Origin: Clostridiales bacterium
GTDB lineage: Bacteria; Bacillota; Clostridia; Oscillospirales; CAG-272
Length of the DNA: 35,104 nt
NCBI GenBank assembly: GCA_003150035.1
Contig: QALR01000011.1
Coordinates: forward strand, 1-35,104
Direction: 5' to 3'
In this document: piece after piece, positions 17,169 through 24,117 of the stretch
How the letters are laid out: the number at the start of each line of letters is the position of its first letter
How positions within the stretch are numbered: the first letter of the stretch is position 1
Notes under the pieces: generated by a model
Told to the model about the DNA's origin: nothing
What the model saw: the letters and a program-made list of their open reading frames with translations, nothing else
The model's database searches: none
Translations under genes and position numbers: made by a program

Positions 17169-17600
17169 ATGTCAACTTATATGGCAAAAAAAGAAACTCT
17201 GGAACGCAAATGGTATGTCATCGACGCGGCCAATAAACCCCTTGGCAAGACCGCAGTCGCCGCTGCCAACATTCTCAGAGGAAAACATCGTCCCGAGTTC
17301 ACCCCGCATGTCGACTGCGGAGAATTCGTTATCATCATCAACGCAAGCAAGGCCGTTCTCACAGGCAAAAAGCTCGAACAGAAATACTATCGCCGTCATT
17401 CCGGTTATATCGGCGGACTCAAAGAGGTCCAGTATAAAACACTGATGGCAACAAGACCCGAGCTTGCCATGCGTCTCGCAGTTAAGGGAATGCTGCCTCA
17501 CAACTCCATCGGGAGCGCCAGCATCACGCGCCTCAAGGTATATGCCGGCCCCGAGCACAAGCAGCAGGCGCAAAAGCCGATTCCCTACGCGGCAGACTGA
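17169..17600 (+). CDS. rplM: 50S ribosomal protein L13
   Basis: This 143-residue protein of the large ribosomal subunit is an early assembly protein that binds 23S rRNA. The start TYMAKKETLERKWYVIDA, the core LGKTAVAAANILRGKHRPEF, and GMLPHNSIG followed by LKVYAGPEH are all diagnostic. Length is normal. It has the ribosome site TGGAGGAGTTACAG. The S9 gene follows after 19 bp, the standard bacterial pairing. Confidence 0.98.
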   Translation: MSTYMAKKETLERKWYVIDAANKPLGKTAVAAANILRGKHRPEFTPHVDCGEFVIIINASKAVLTGKKLEQKYYRRHSGYIGGLKEVQYKTLMATRPELAMRLAVKGMLPHNSIGSASITRLKVYAGPEHKQQAQKPIPYAAD

Positions 17601-17619
17601 GAAAGGAAGGTAGAGAAAA

Positions 17620-18021
17620 ATGTATACAAGCGCGAAACCTTATTTCTACGGCACAGGCAGAAGAAAAAAATCCGTCGCCCGTGTCCGCATTTATCCCGGA
17701 ACCGGCACTATCACCATCAATAAACGCGACATTGACGATTACTTTGGACTCGAGACCCTGAAACTTATCGTCAATCAGCCGTTTGCCGTTACCGGAACGG
17801 AGGGAAAATTCGATATTGTATGCACCGCCGCAGGCGGCGGCATTTCCGGGCAGGCCGGCGCTATCCGTCACGGCGTTGCCAAAGCGCTGCTTCAGGCGGA
17901 TGAAACCTACAAGCCCCTTCTCAAAAAGGCCGGACTTCTCACCCGTGACCCGAGAATGAAAGAGAGAAAGAAATACGGCCTCAAGGCTGCCCGTCGCGCG
18001 CCTCAGTTCTCCAAGAGATAA
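17620..18021 (+). CDS. rpsI: 30S ribosomal protein S9
   Basis: This 133-residue small-subunit protein has a C-terminal tail that reaches the P-site tRNA. YFYGTGRRKKSVARVRIYPG at the start and the basic tail ending KKYGLKAARRAPQFSKR are diagnostic, and the final KR is intact. It has the ribosome site GAAAGGAAGGTAG and is followed by a terminator. Confidence 0.98.
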   Translation: MYTSAKPYFYGTGRRKKSVARVRIYPGTGTITINKRDIDDYFGLETLKLIVNQPFAVTGTEGKFDIVCTAAGGGISGQAGAIRHGVAKALLQADETYKPLLKKAGLLTRDPRMKERKKYGLKAARRAPQFSKR

Positions 18022-18079
18022 CCGGCTTTGCCCGATATCTCAGGCGGGACGTGCTCTCTTTACAGAGATAAAGAATTTC

Positions 18080-18112
18080 AAGCCGGCTACCGAAAAAATA
18101 GCCGGCTTTTTG
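18080..18112 (+). terminator. Terminator of rplM-rpsI
   Basis: AAGCCGGCTA (18080-18089) pairs with TAGCCGGCTT (18100-18109), followed by TTT. Confidence 0.9.
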
Positions 18113-18150
18113 CGTGGGCAAACTCCACCGCATAAAAAGTCCATTTCTGA

Positions 18151-18179
18151 TTGACAAACGGCAAACACTATGGTATACT
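18151..18179 (+). promoter_or_regulatory. Strong promoter of the 25-codon gene
   Basis: TTGACA (18151-18156), 17 bp, TATACT (18174-18179) is near consensus. The next base run leads to a ribosome site and the short gene at 18225. Confidence 0.88.
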
Positions 18180-18224
18180 GATATCGTAATCAAATGACAA
18201 ATCCGCAGAAAAGAGGTGGTAAGC

Positions 18225-18302
18225 ATGAAAAAATCATATAGGACGGTTCTGAGAAAAAACATATCGGACGCCATGCTGACTGCCGGATTCTGCGCATTGT
18301 AA
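18225..18302 (+). CDS. 25-residue peptide (small gene or leader peptide)
   Basis: ATG at 18225 follows AAGAGGTGGTAAGC, a strong ribosome site, and the frame runs 25 codons to TAA. The peptide starts MKKSYRTVLRKN and ends GFCAL. It is basic at the N-terminus, with no membrane helix or signal peptide. It has its own near-consensus promoter 46 bp upstream and a strong terminator 25 bp after its stop, so it is a complete small transcription unit. It may be an attenuation leader for the ATPase gene at 18592, or a free-standing small protein or RNA. I do not recognise the sequence. Confidence 0.6.
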   Translation: MKKSYRTVLRKNISDAMLTAGFCAL

Positions 18303-18326
18303 TTCGGTTTTTACGGTCATTTTTCG

Positions 18327-18353
18327 GCGCATCCTGTATGGATGCGCTTTTTT
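18327..18353 (+). terminator. Terminator or attenuator after the 25-codon gene
   Basis: GCGCATCC (18327-18334) pairs perfectly with GGATGCGC (18340-18347) around TGTAT, followed by six T. It stands between the 25-codon gene and the ATPase gene 240 bp downstream. Confidence 0.9.
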
Positions 18354-18363
18354 GTTTTTCGGC

Positions 18364-18498
18364 AGGGGCCACCGTCATGCGACGAGGCAATGGACAGAAA
18401 AGCTATCCTTAACGTTCGGTCGGGAACCCTATCCCCTACTGAATGCGAAAAAGCCCGCCGCCGGAGCGGCAGGGTACATCCCTCTAAGTTACAGAACC
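18364..18498 (-). ncRNA. Structured repeat element, copy A (related to 34471-34610)
   Basis: This is about 135 bases with clear similarity to copy B. The two share an identical 22-base block (18430-18451 here), a CTAAGTTA block, GTCGGGAACCC and GTCATGCG/ATCATGCG. Read on the minus strand, it forms a hairpin of CCCTGCCGC with GCGGCGGG and a second perfect hairpin GGATAG/CTGTCC. The strand is assigned by analogy with copy B; the promoter-like bases here (TTCTGT for the -10) are poor. No gene follows on the minus strand. On the plus strand it lies in the leader of the ATPase gene. I could not match it to a known RNA family. Confidence 0.45.
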
Positions 18499-18591
18499 AT
18501 CCCCCATGTGTATTTGATTACAATCTGAAAAAAGGGGCGTTATCATGACACACTGCTTATTTCCAAAACACAGGAAAAGGGGGAAACCAAG

Positions 18592-20391
18592 ATGAAAAGA
18601 TTAAAATATTATTTGCTTCAAATGGAAAACAACAATACGACTTACAGGGAAATGTATGAAGGAAAGGTCCTTGTCTATTCGCAGGATCAGCTGACACACA
18701 CCGATTACGATAACACTTTCTATCACGGGGATGTCTCTTTTGAAATCACCTGCACCCATAAGCTCGCACAGGATAAGCCAACACTGATATACCGCATTCC
18801 GACTCGGAAGCTCGGATTTGCCGACACGTCTGTTGCCGCAGCGGATCACTGTCTGCGTGCCTTCGCGCCGTATATTGACGCCCTGAATGAGGAACTGAGA
18901 AATCCCAAGCGTCCTGACAAGGAAAACGGAAAATATATTCTGCATCATCCTGCAGGAGAGGTTTTGCCCAGAAATACCGCGTACTTTGCCTTTTATTCCC
19001 CGAGGACTTATGAATATGGCGCTAGTGCTTCCGTCTGGCTTTTGCCGGATGAGCTATTTTTGCCTCCCGAGCCATGCCTGTGCTTATGCGTACAGGTACA
19101 GCTTCCGAGAAAAAATATACGCAAAACCATTCGGATGCTCTGCCGGGATCTGCCTTTTGCAGTAAATAAGTTCATAGCAGAATTTGATATAGAAGGGTTA
19201 AACAGGACCCTTGCTCTGGCAGAAAAACAATCTTCCATCCGTGCGTGGCTCGCAAACAGCAGTTACTGTGCCTTTATCGCCAACGGCAGCATCCTTCCAA
19301 GAGAAACAGGCACCGACCTGCCGATGCTAAACGCCGTTCCGTTTCAGTCCCCGCCGGACGATGAAATCGAAATCTTCGGTGTGCGAGGAATGGGAATCCC
19401 CAAAGGGGTTACCGTCATCACCGGCGGCGGATATTCCGGCAAATCCACGTTACTCGATGCCATTTCTGCCGGCATTTACGATCACAGGACCGGCGACGGA
19501 CGCGAACTTTGCATAACCGAGGAAAGCGCCGTCACGATATCGGCTGAGGACGGACGAAGCGTTAAATGCCTCAACATTTCCCCTTTTATCAAATGGCTGC
19601 CGGGAGGAGATACTAGCAATTTTTCCACCGAGCATGCGTCTGGCTCGACCAGTCAGGCGGCCAATATCATGGAAACCGTAGACAGCGGAGCAAAGCTGCT
19701 GCTTATGGATGAGGACAGAAGCGCAACCAACTTTATGATACGAGACCGTATGATGAAAGAACTGATTGAAAAGGAACCCATCACCCCTTTTACCGACCGT
19801 GTAAGCGAGCTCTACAATACCCTTGGGGTTTCTACCATTCTGGTCATTGGCGGTTCCGGCGAATATCTGTCGGTCACCGACAAAATTTACATGATGGAGG
19901 ATTATCGGATTCATGACGTAACCAAAAAGGCAAAGATACTCTGCGGTTCCGGCGGCATAGACGCAGAGATGCCCCCGCCCGCGAACTGGATACAGAACAG
20001 GCTTTTATATGCTGACGGCTTTACCCCCTATCCCAAAGGAAGCGGCAGCGAGCGGCTATCGGTTTCCGATACAGGCTTTATCCTCATCGGAGATGAACAA
20101 ATCGACACGAGGGGACTGCACAATATCGTTTCCAGGCATCAGCTAGACGCTCTTGGATTTATGCTGCGCTATCTGGAAATATCCGAAAACAACGGCGTGA
20201 TTGACATTCAAAAGAAAGTCGATAACTTGTACGCGGAGATAGAAACAAAAGGAATAGGCTTTCTGTATTCTTCCTATTTCACCACGTGTGAGCGTTTTCT
20301 GGATCTTCCCCGCAGGCAGGAGCTGTTAGCGCTCATCAGCCGTATGAGAGGGGTGCGCTTCCATATGCCGGAAAGCGATGTGAAATCATAG
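18592..20391 (+). CDS. ABC-class P-loop ATPase (COG3044 type)
   Basis: This 599-residue soluble protein has an ABC-like ATPase core in its second half. Walker A is GGGYSGKST at 278-286, after GVTVIT. A signature-like HASGSTSQAANIME follows, then Walker B LLLMDEDRSATNFM, and a switch segment ending TILVIGGSGEYL. The layout fits the 'predicted ATPase of the ABC class' family (COG3044), whose role is not established as far as I know; it is not a transporter subunit. The N-terminal 250 residues are family-specific. The start ATG follows AAAGGGGGAAACCAAG. Upstream lie a 25-codon unit, a terminator and structured element A, so expression may be conditional. No clear terminator follows. Confidence 0.82.
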   Translation: MKRLKYYLLQMENNNTTYREMYEGKVLVYSQDQLTHTDYDNTFYHGDVSFEITCTHKLAQDKPTLIYRIPTRKLGFADTSVAAADHCLRAFAPYIDALNEELRNPKRPDKENGKYILHHPAGEVLPRNTAYFAFYSPRTYEYGASASVWLLPDELFLPPEPCLCLCVQVQLPRKNIRKTIRMLCRDLPFAVNKFIAEFDIEGLNRTLALAEKQSSIRAWLANSSYCAFIANGSILPRETGTDLPMLNAVPFQSPPDDEIEIFGVRGMGIPKGVTVITGGGYSGKSTLLDAISAGIYDHRTGDGRELCITEESAVTISAEDGRSVKCLNISPFIKWLPGGDTSNFSTEHASGSTSQAANIMETVDSGAKLLLMDEDRSATNFMIRDRMMKELIEKEPITPFTDRVSELYNTLGVSTILVIGGSGEYLSVTDKIYMMEDYRIHDVTKKAKILCGSGGIDAEMPPPANWIQNRLLYADGFTPYPKGSGSERLSVSDTGFILIGDEQIDTRGLHNIVSRHQLDALGFMLRYLEISENNGVIDIQKKVDNLYAEIETKGIGFLYSSYFTTCERFLDLPRRQELLALISRMRGVRFHMPESDVKS

Positions 20392-20549
20392 ATTGCCGGT
20401 AAAATCTTTCTGTTTTTCTCTTTTTTGCAGCGTCAAAATTTATTTTAAAAATACATATGATATGTTTTTCATATGAAAAGGCCAAATCTGCCTATGCATC
20501 TTTTAACGCAGACGGGAAATTTTTACGCTATCATGTCAATACTACTCTT

Positions 20550-20592
20550 GGTTGATAGAAAATCCAACCGGTGGTTGTCTACTTTCAACCAC
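20550..20592. promoter_or_regulatory. Two adjacent dyads, likely operator of the XRE regulator
   Basis: GGTTG (20550-20554) pairs with CAACC (20565-20569), and GTGGTTG (20571-20577) pairs with CAACCAC (20586-20592). The two dyads share a GGTTG half-site and sit just ahead of the promoter, a typical arrangement for autoregulation by a helix-turn-helix repressor. Confidence 0.5.
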
Positions 20593-20599
20593 TGTTCCC

Positions 20600-20628
20600 T
20601 TATCAAGACATTCATCCCATGCTATTAT
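20600..20628 (+). promoter_or_regulatory. Promoter of the XRE regulator
   Basis: TTATCA (20600-20605), 17 bp, TATTAT (20623-20628) lies directly downstream of the dyads and 31 bp before the ATG. The -35 is weak, as expected for a regulated promoter. The rest of 20392-20549 shows only AT-rich sequence with a small CATATG-rich dyad near 20454-20474. Confidence 0.55.
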
Positions 20629-20659
20629 AAAGACAACAAATTTAAAGGAGGACAAAACC

Positions 20660-21151
20660 ATGTCTGAATCCCTCGGCAAAAAAATATCCGAACTGAGAAA
20701 AGAAAAGAGCTTTACACAAGAAGAGCTCGCGGAAAAGCTTGGCGTCTCCCCGCAAGCGGTTTCCAAATGGGAAAACGACCTATCCTGTCCCGACATTATG
20801 CTGCTGCCAGAACTTGCTTCTTTATTCGACGTGAGTATCGACGAGATGTTCGGAGAAAAACAGAAGGAAACGGTCCTTTTGCTCCCCGATAACCGTAAAA
20901 ATCCGGATGAGCTTCTCCTGCACATCCGCATTCACTCTAAAAAAGGGGACAAAATAAAAGTACAAGTTCCTCTGCCGCTTTTCAAGCTGGCGGTTTCGAT
21001 GGGACTCGGCCTACCGCAAATTTCAGGAAACGATATATTAAAGGAATTGGACCCTGAAAAAATTCTCACACTTATTGATAACGGTTTTTACGGAAAACTC
21101 GTGGAAATGGAATCAGCAAAGGGCGATACCATAGAGGTCGCGGTAGAATAA
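20660..21151 (+). CDS. XRE-family transcriptional regulator with SHOCT-like C-terminal domain
   Basis: This is a 163-residue DNA-binding protein. Residues 6-60 form a classic Cro/C1 helix-turn-helix (LRKEKSFTQEELAEKLGVSP, then QAVSKWENDLSCPDI and SLFDVSIDEMFG). After a linker the C-terminal 75 residues form a small beta/alpha domain (IKVQVPLPLFKLAV ... LVEMESAKGDTIEVAVE) that matches the pattern of the separate protein encoded next door. It probably represses its own operon through the dyads at 20550-20592. The start at 20660 follows AAAGGAGGACAAAACC. The downstream gene starts five bases after the stop, so the two are coupled. Confidence 0.85.
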   Translation: MSESLGKKISELRKEKSFTQEELAEKLGVSPQAVSKWENDLSCPDIMLLPELASLFDVSIDEMFGEKQKETVLLLPDNRKNPDELLLHIRIHSKKGDKIKVQVPLPLFKLAVSMGLGLPQISGNDILKELDPEKILTLIDNGFYGKLVEMESAKGDTIEVAVE

Positions 21152-21155
21152 ATGT

Positions 21156-21401
21156 ATGAAAATCCAAATTCACACCGATGATATTCGCCTTACCATTCGA
21201 ATCCCCACCTATTTAACGCTCAATGCTCTGACTGCCTCGATTGCGGAACATCATCTGAAAAAGCATAATTTTCCGCAGCTTGACAAGAAAACGCTCACGG
21301 CGCTCTTTTGTGAAATCCGGAAGCTGAAAAAGAAGTATCCGGAATGGCAGCTCGTCAAAATCGAAGCCAGAGAGGGCGAACGAATCGAAGTAAAACTGTA
21401 A
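21156..21401 (+). CDS. Small SHOCT-like domain protein, paralogue of the regulator's C-terminus
   Basis: This 81-residue protein opens with MKIQIHTDDIRLTIRIPTYL, has a helical middle, and ends WQLVKIEAREGERIEVKL. The start and end repeat the pattern of the preceding regulator's C-terminal domain (I-x-V-x-V-P-L ... LVEME-x-x-x-GD-x-IEV). I infer a duplicated ligand- or partner-binding module, one copy on a DNA-binding domain and one free. It may modulate the regulator by direct contact. It has no ribosome site of its own, consistent with translational coupling. The function is not known. Confidence 0.7.
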   Translation: MKIQIHTDDIRLTIRIPTYLTLNALTASIAEHHLKKHNFPQLDKKTLTALFCEIRKLKKKYPEWQLVKIEAREGERIEVKL

Positions 21402-21475
21402 ACAAAAAAAGAAAAAGCGGCAAATCGCCGCAAAATCCGTTTCGACACCAGATTGTGACAATCTTTTTAAGGCTC

Positions 21476-21511
21476 AGGTGCTATCCTAATAGCAGGATAG
21501 CACCTTTTTTA
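21476..21511 (+). terminator. Strong terminator or attenuator directly ahead of spoIIAA
   Basis: AGGTGCTATCCT (21476-21487) pairs perfectly over 12 bp with AGGATAGCACCT (21494-21505), followed by six T. Only 18 bases separate the T run from the spoIIAA ATG, and they hold its ribosome site. Confidence 0.92.
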
Positions 21512-21529
21512 TTTGCAAGGAGGTTCAAT

Positions 21530-21868
21530 ATGGAGGAAAATTTAAAAATTTCCTGCGTCGGAGAAACGCTCACCGCCGCTCTTTCGGGAGAAATCGACCA
21601 TCACAGAGCCGTCTCGGTCCGAGCCGGCATCGATGAAGCGATGTACAGGGAGCTTCCGAAAACACTCATCATTGACATAGGCGGCGTCGATTTTATGGAC
21701 AGCTCCGGGCTTGGACTCATTCTCGGACGATATACAAAAGCCAAGGAAATCGGTACGATGCTCGTCATTCGGCATCCATCCCCAAGGGCGGAAAAAATGT
21801 TAAAAATGGCAGGTATCGACCGCATGATAAAAATTGAAAAAACTTCGGATATGGGAAAGGATGTGTAA
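21530..21868 (+). CDS. spoIIAA: Anti-sigma F factor antagonist SpoIIAA
   Basis: This 112-residue STAS-domain protein, when unphosphorylated, binds the anti-sigma factor SpoIIAB and frees sigma-F in the forespore. Ser58 in VDFMDSSGLGLILGRY is the expected phosphorylation site, at the same position as in Bacillus subtilis. It has the ribosome site GCAAGGAGGTTCAAT. It heads the standard spoIIAA-spoIIAB-sigF operon. No sigma-H-like promoter is evident in the 128 bases before it. Confidence 0.95.
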   Translation: MEENLKISCVGETLTAALSGEIDHHRAVSVRAGIDEAMYRELPKTLIIDIGGVDFMDSSGLGLILGRYTKAKEIGTMLVIRHPSPRAEKMLKMAGIDRMIKIEKTSDMGKDV

Positions 21869-21870
21869 CC

Positions 21871-22320
21871 ATGGGAAAAACAGCCGTAAATGAAATCAAA
21901 TGCACGTTTTTATCCAAATCGGAAAATGAAGCGCTGGCGAGAAGCATTATCTCCGGCTTCATGCTGCCGCTCGATCCGGACGTAGAGGAGCTTGCGGACA
22001 TTCGCTGCGCCGTTTCCGAGGCCGTCACCAACTGCATTGTACATGCTTACAGAGGCGGAATGGGGATGATAACGCTTTGTGCGAAATATTTCGATGACCG
22101 GACACTGAAAATTATCATTTCCGACCGCGGATGCGGCATCGAGGATGTGGCAAAAGCCAGAACCCCGCTTTTTACCACCTGCCCCGATGAGGACCGATGC
22201 GGCATGGGCTTTTCCATTATGGAAAGCTTTTCCGATAAGCTTCTCGTCACATCCAAGCCCGGACAAGGGACAAAAGTAACACTCGTCCGAAAACTTTCCT
22301 CACCCTCGGAGGCTACATAA
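21871..22320 (+). CDS. spoIIAB: Anti-sigma F factor and serine kinase SpoIIAB
   Basis: This 149-residue GHKL-type kinase holds sigma-F inactive and phosphorylates SpoIIAA. The ATP-binding N box is SEAVTNCIVHAY, the G1 box is ISDRGCGIEDVAKA, and the G2 region is RCGMGFSIMESF followed by SKPGQGTKVTL. Length and order match the family. It starts two bases after the spoIIAA stop, so the two are translated together, which keeps partner levels balanced. Confidence 0.96.
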   Translation: MGKTAVNEIKCTFLSKSENEALARSIISGFMLPLDPDVEELADIRCAVSEAVTNCIVHAYRGGMGMITLCAKYFDDRTLKIIISDRGCGIEDVAKARTPLFTTCPDEDRCGMGFSIMESFSDKLLVTSKPGQGTKVTLVRKLSSPSEAT

Positions 22321-22342
22321 AACCGAAGGAGGAGCGTTTATT

Positions 22343-23080
22343 ATGTCCGAATGTATGGAAAAAACCGACAGCGAGGACAATCTCAGCCTCATCGCCAAAG
22401 CGCAGAGCGGTGACCGCGCCGCCATGGATCAGCTGATCTCTCAAAACATGGGGCTTGTCAAAAATATCGCCCGCCGTTTTATCGGCAGGAACACCGAATA
22501 CGAGGATCTCGTGCAAATCGGCACCATCGGGATGCTGAAAGCGGCGAGGAGCTTTGACGCGGGCTTCGGAACCGTATTTTCCACTTACGCCGTTCCGCTC
22601 ATCATCGGAGAAATCCGCAGATTTCTGCGGGATGACGGCATCATCAAGGTAAGCCGGGACATCCGAAAAAAAGGGACAGCCATCATGAAGGCAAAGGAAG
22701 AATTCATCGGGACCCATCAGCGCGAACCGAAGCTTTCCGAGCTTTCGGAAATCTGCGGCATTCCCGCAGAGGATATCGTATATGCGCTCGATGCCGTTTG
22801 TCCCGTATATTCGCTTCAGGAGACGGTAGGCGGTGAAGAAGACGGCACAACACTGGAAAATCTCACCCCCTCCTCGGAAAACGAGATTGAGAATATGACC
22901 GACAAACTAGCGCTTTCCGAAGCTATCGCAAAGCTCGACGAACGCAGCCGGCAAATTGTAATCCTCCGTTTTTACAAGGATTTGTCCCAACAGCAAACGG
23001 CGGAAATTCTCGGAATTACACAGGTAAAGGTTTCAAGAGAGGAGAAAAAGATTTTCGAATTTTTAAGACGTGAGCTCTAA
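22343..23080 (+). CDS. sigF: RNA polymerase sporulation sigma factor F
   Basis: This 245-residue sigma-70-family protein directs early forespore transcription. Region 2 is intact (NTEYEDLVQIGTIGMLKAAR, FSTYAVPLIIGEIRRFLRDD). Region 3 is KLSELSEICGIPAEDI, and region 4 ends in the helix-turn-helix LSQQQTAEILGITQVKVSRE. It has the ribosome site CCGAAGGAGGAGCG and lies 22 bp after spoIIAB. No terminator is evident between it and the next gene's promoter. Confidence 0.96.
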   Translation: MSECMEKTDSEDNLSLIAKAQSGDRAAMDQLISQNMGLVKNIARRFIGRNTEYEDLVQIGTIGMLKAARSFDAGFGTVFSTYAVPLIIGEIRRFLRDDGIIKVSRDIRKKGTAIMKAKEEFIGTHQREPKLSELSEICGIPAEDIVYALDAVCPVYSLQETVGGEEDGTTLENLTPSSENEIENMTDKLALSEAIAKLDERSRQIVILRFYKDLSQQQTAEILGITQVKVSREEKKIFEFLRREL

Positions 23081-23094
23081 ATGATAAAAAAACA

Positions 23095-23123
23095 TTGACT
23101 TTATGAAATATTTTCTGTATACT
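23095..23123 (+). promoter_or_regulatory. Promoter of the fructosamine-kinase-family gene
   Basis: TTGACT (23095-23100), 17 bp, TATACT (23118-23123), 32 bp ahead of the start codon. Confidence 0.82.
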
Positions 23124-23155
23124 ATTGTTAAAAATTCAGCATATAGGAGTTTCCT

Positions 23156-24049
23156 ATGAATATTTTAACAGACGGAAGATACAACAAAATCATCGAAAAA
23201 GCAGTTTCCTCCTATACGGGAAAGCCTTTTCACATCACCGCCATCAAGGAAAATAAAGAAGGCGCCATGCACCCCGCCGCCCTGATAGAAGGAGATTCTT
23301 TCCGCGTATTCGTCAAAGCCGGGACGAATTCCTTTTCTCCGGAACAGTTTCAGGCAGAAGCGTGGGAATTGGATTATATCCGCACACATTCCGATGTCAA
23401 AACACCCGAGGTCATCGCCGTCGTGAAAGAGGAAGACGCCGTTCTGCTGATTTTGGAAGCCATCGACATCGTAACGCCGGAAACGAAGCAGGACTGGGAA
23501 CGCCTCGGACAGGGACTCGCTTCCCTGCACCGAACAGAAAACGATCGATGCGGATTTGAATATCCCACCTATCTCGGCATTTTCAAGCAGGATAACACAT
23601 GGAAAGACACCTGGCCGGAATTTTATGGAGAATGCCGGCTGCGTGATTCTATGAAAATGGCGGTGGACGCCGGAAACATGACCGCAGCGGAATGCGCCGA
23701 GGTAGAAGCGCTCATCGCAAAGCTGCCGTCGATCTGTCCCCCCATGACCTCTTTCTCGCTTCTGCACGGCGATCCGTGGATCGGCAATCTGCTTTATGAC
23801 GGGAAGCAGCTTGTCGCCATCGATTGCAGCATCTATTACGGAAACAGGGAGATCGATCTCACAACGGTAGATTTCTTTTGCCCGGTTTCCCCACTCTTTT
23901 TCGAGGCGTATAACGAAGCATATCCGATAGATCCAGGCTTTGCCGAACGCAGCGACTTGTGGAAAATCAATCAATGGCTTGGACACGTTACCCTGTACGC
24001 GGACAAGTTTAAGGGAAAGCTTATGGACGCCGTGAGAAAATATATATAA
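23156..24049 (+). CDS. Fructosamine/ketosamine kinase family protein
   Basis: This 297-residue cytosolic protein belongs to the aminoglycoside-phosphotransferase-like superfamily. Members phosphorylate sugar amines bound to proteins, starting deglycation repair. FSLLHGDPWIGNLLYDG carries the Brenner catalytic Asp and Asn, and VAIDCSIYYGNREIDL matches the YYG-x-REID block specific to the fructosamine kinase family (the common DPA is DCS here). SFRVFVKAG holds the ATP lysine. It has the ribosome site TAGGAGTTTCCT. It stands alone, between its own promoter and a terminator shared with the convergent transporter gene. Confidence 0.88.
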   Translation: MNILTDGRYNKIIEKAVSSYTGKPFHITAIKENKEGAMHPAALIEGDSFRVFVKAGTNSFSPEQFQAEAWELDYIRTHSDVKTPEVIAVVKEEDAVLLILEAIDIVTPETKQDWERLGQGLASLHRTENDRCGFEYPTYLGIFKQDNTWKDTWPEFYGECRLRDSMKMAVDAGNMTAAECAEVEALIAKLPSICPPMTSFSLLHGDPWIGNLLYDGKQLVAIDCSIYYGNREIDLTTVDFFCPVSPLFFEAYNEAYPIDPGFAERSDLWKINQWLGHVTLYADKFKGKLMDAVRKYI

Positions 24050-24054
24050 AAAAT

Positions 24055-24093
24055 AAGCCGGAGAGCAAAATGCTTCCCGGCTTATACTTTTTT
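24055..24093. terminator. Terminator between the kinase and MFS genes
   Basis: AAGCCGG-AGAGC pairs with GCTTC-CCGGCTT, followed by ATACTTTTTT. The convergent genes on each side make it likely to act in both directions. Confidence 0.82.
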
Positions 24094-24117
24094 ACAAAAT
24101 TCTATTATATACCGATT

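Noticed and set aside
18364..18498. Assigning the repeated element to 6S RNA, SRP RNA, tmRNA or a named riboswitch
   Set aside because: None of the conserved motifs of those families that I can recall match both copies, so the element is left unnamed.
21411..21431. GCGGC/GCCGC hairpin with A-rich flank, a good terminator on the minus strand
   Set aside because: No gene is transcribed towards it from the minus strand; it may be chance or help end a plus-strand transcript weakly.
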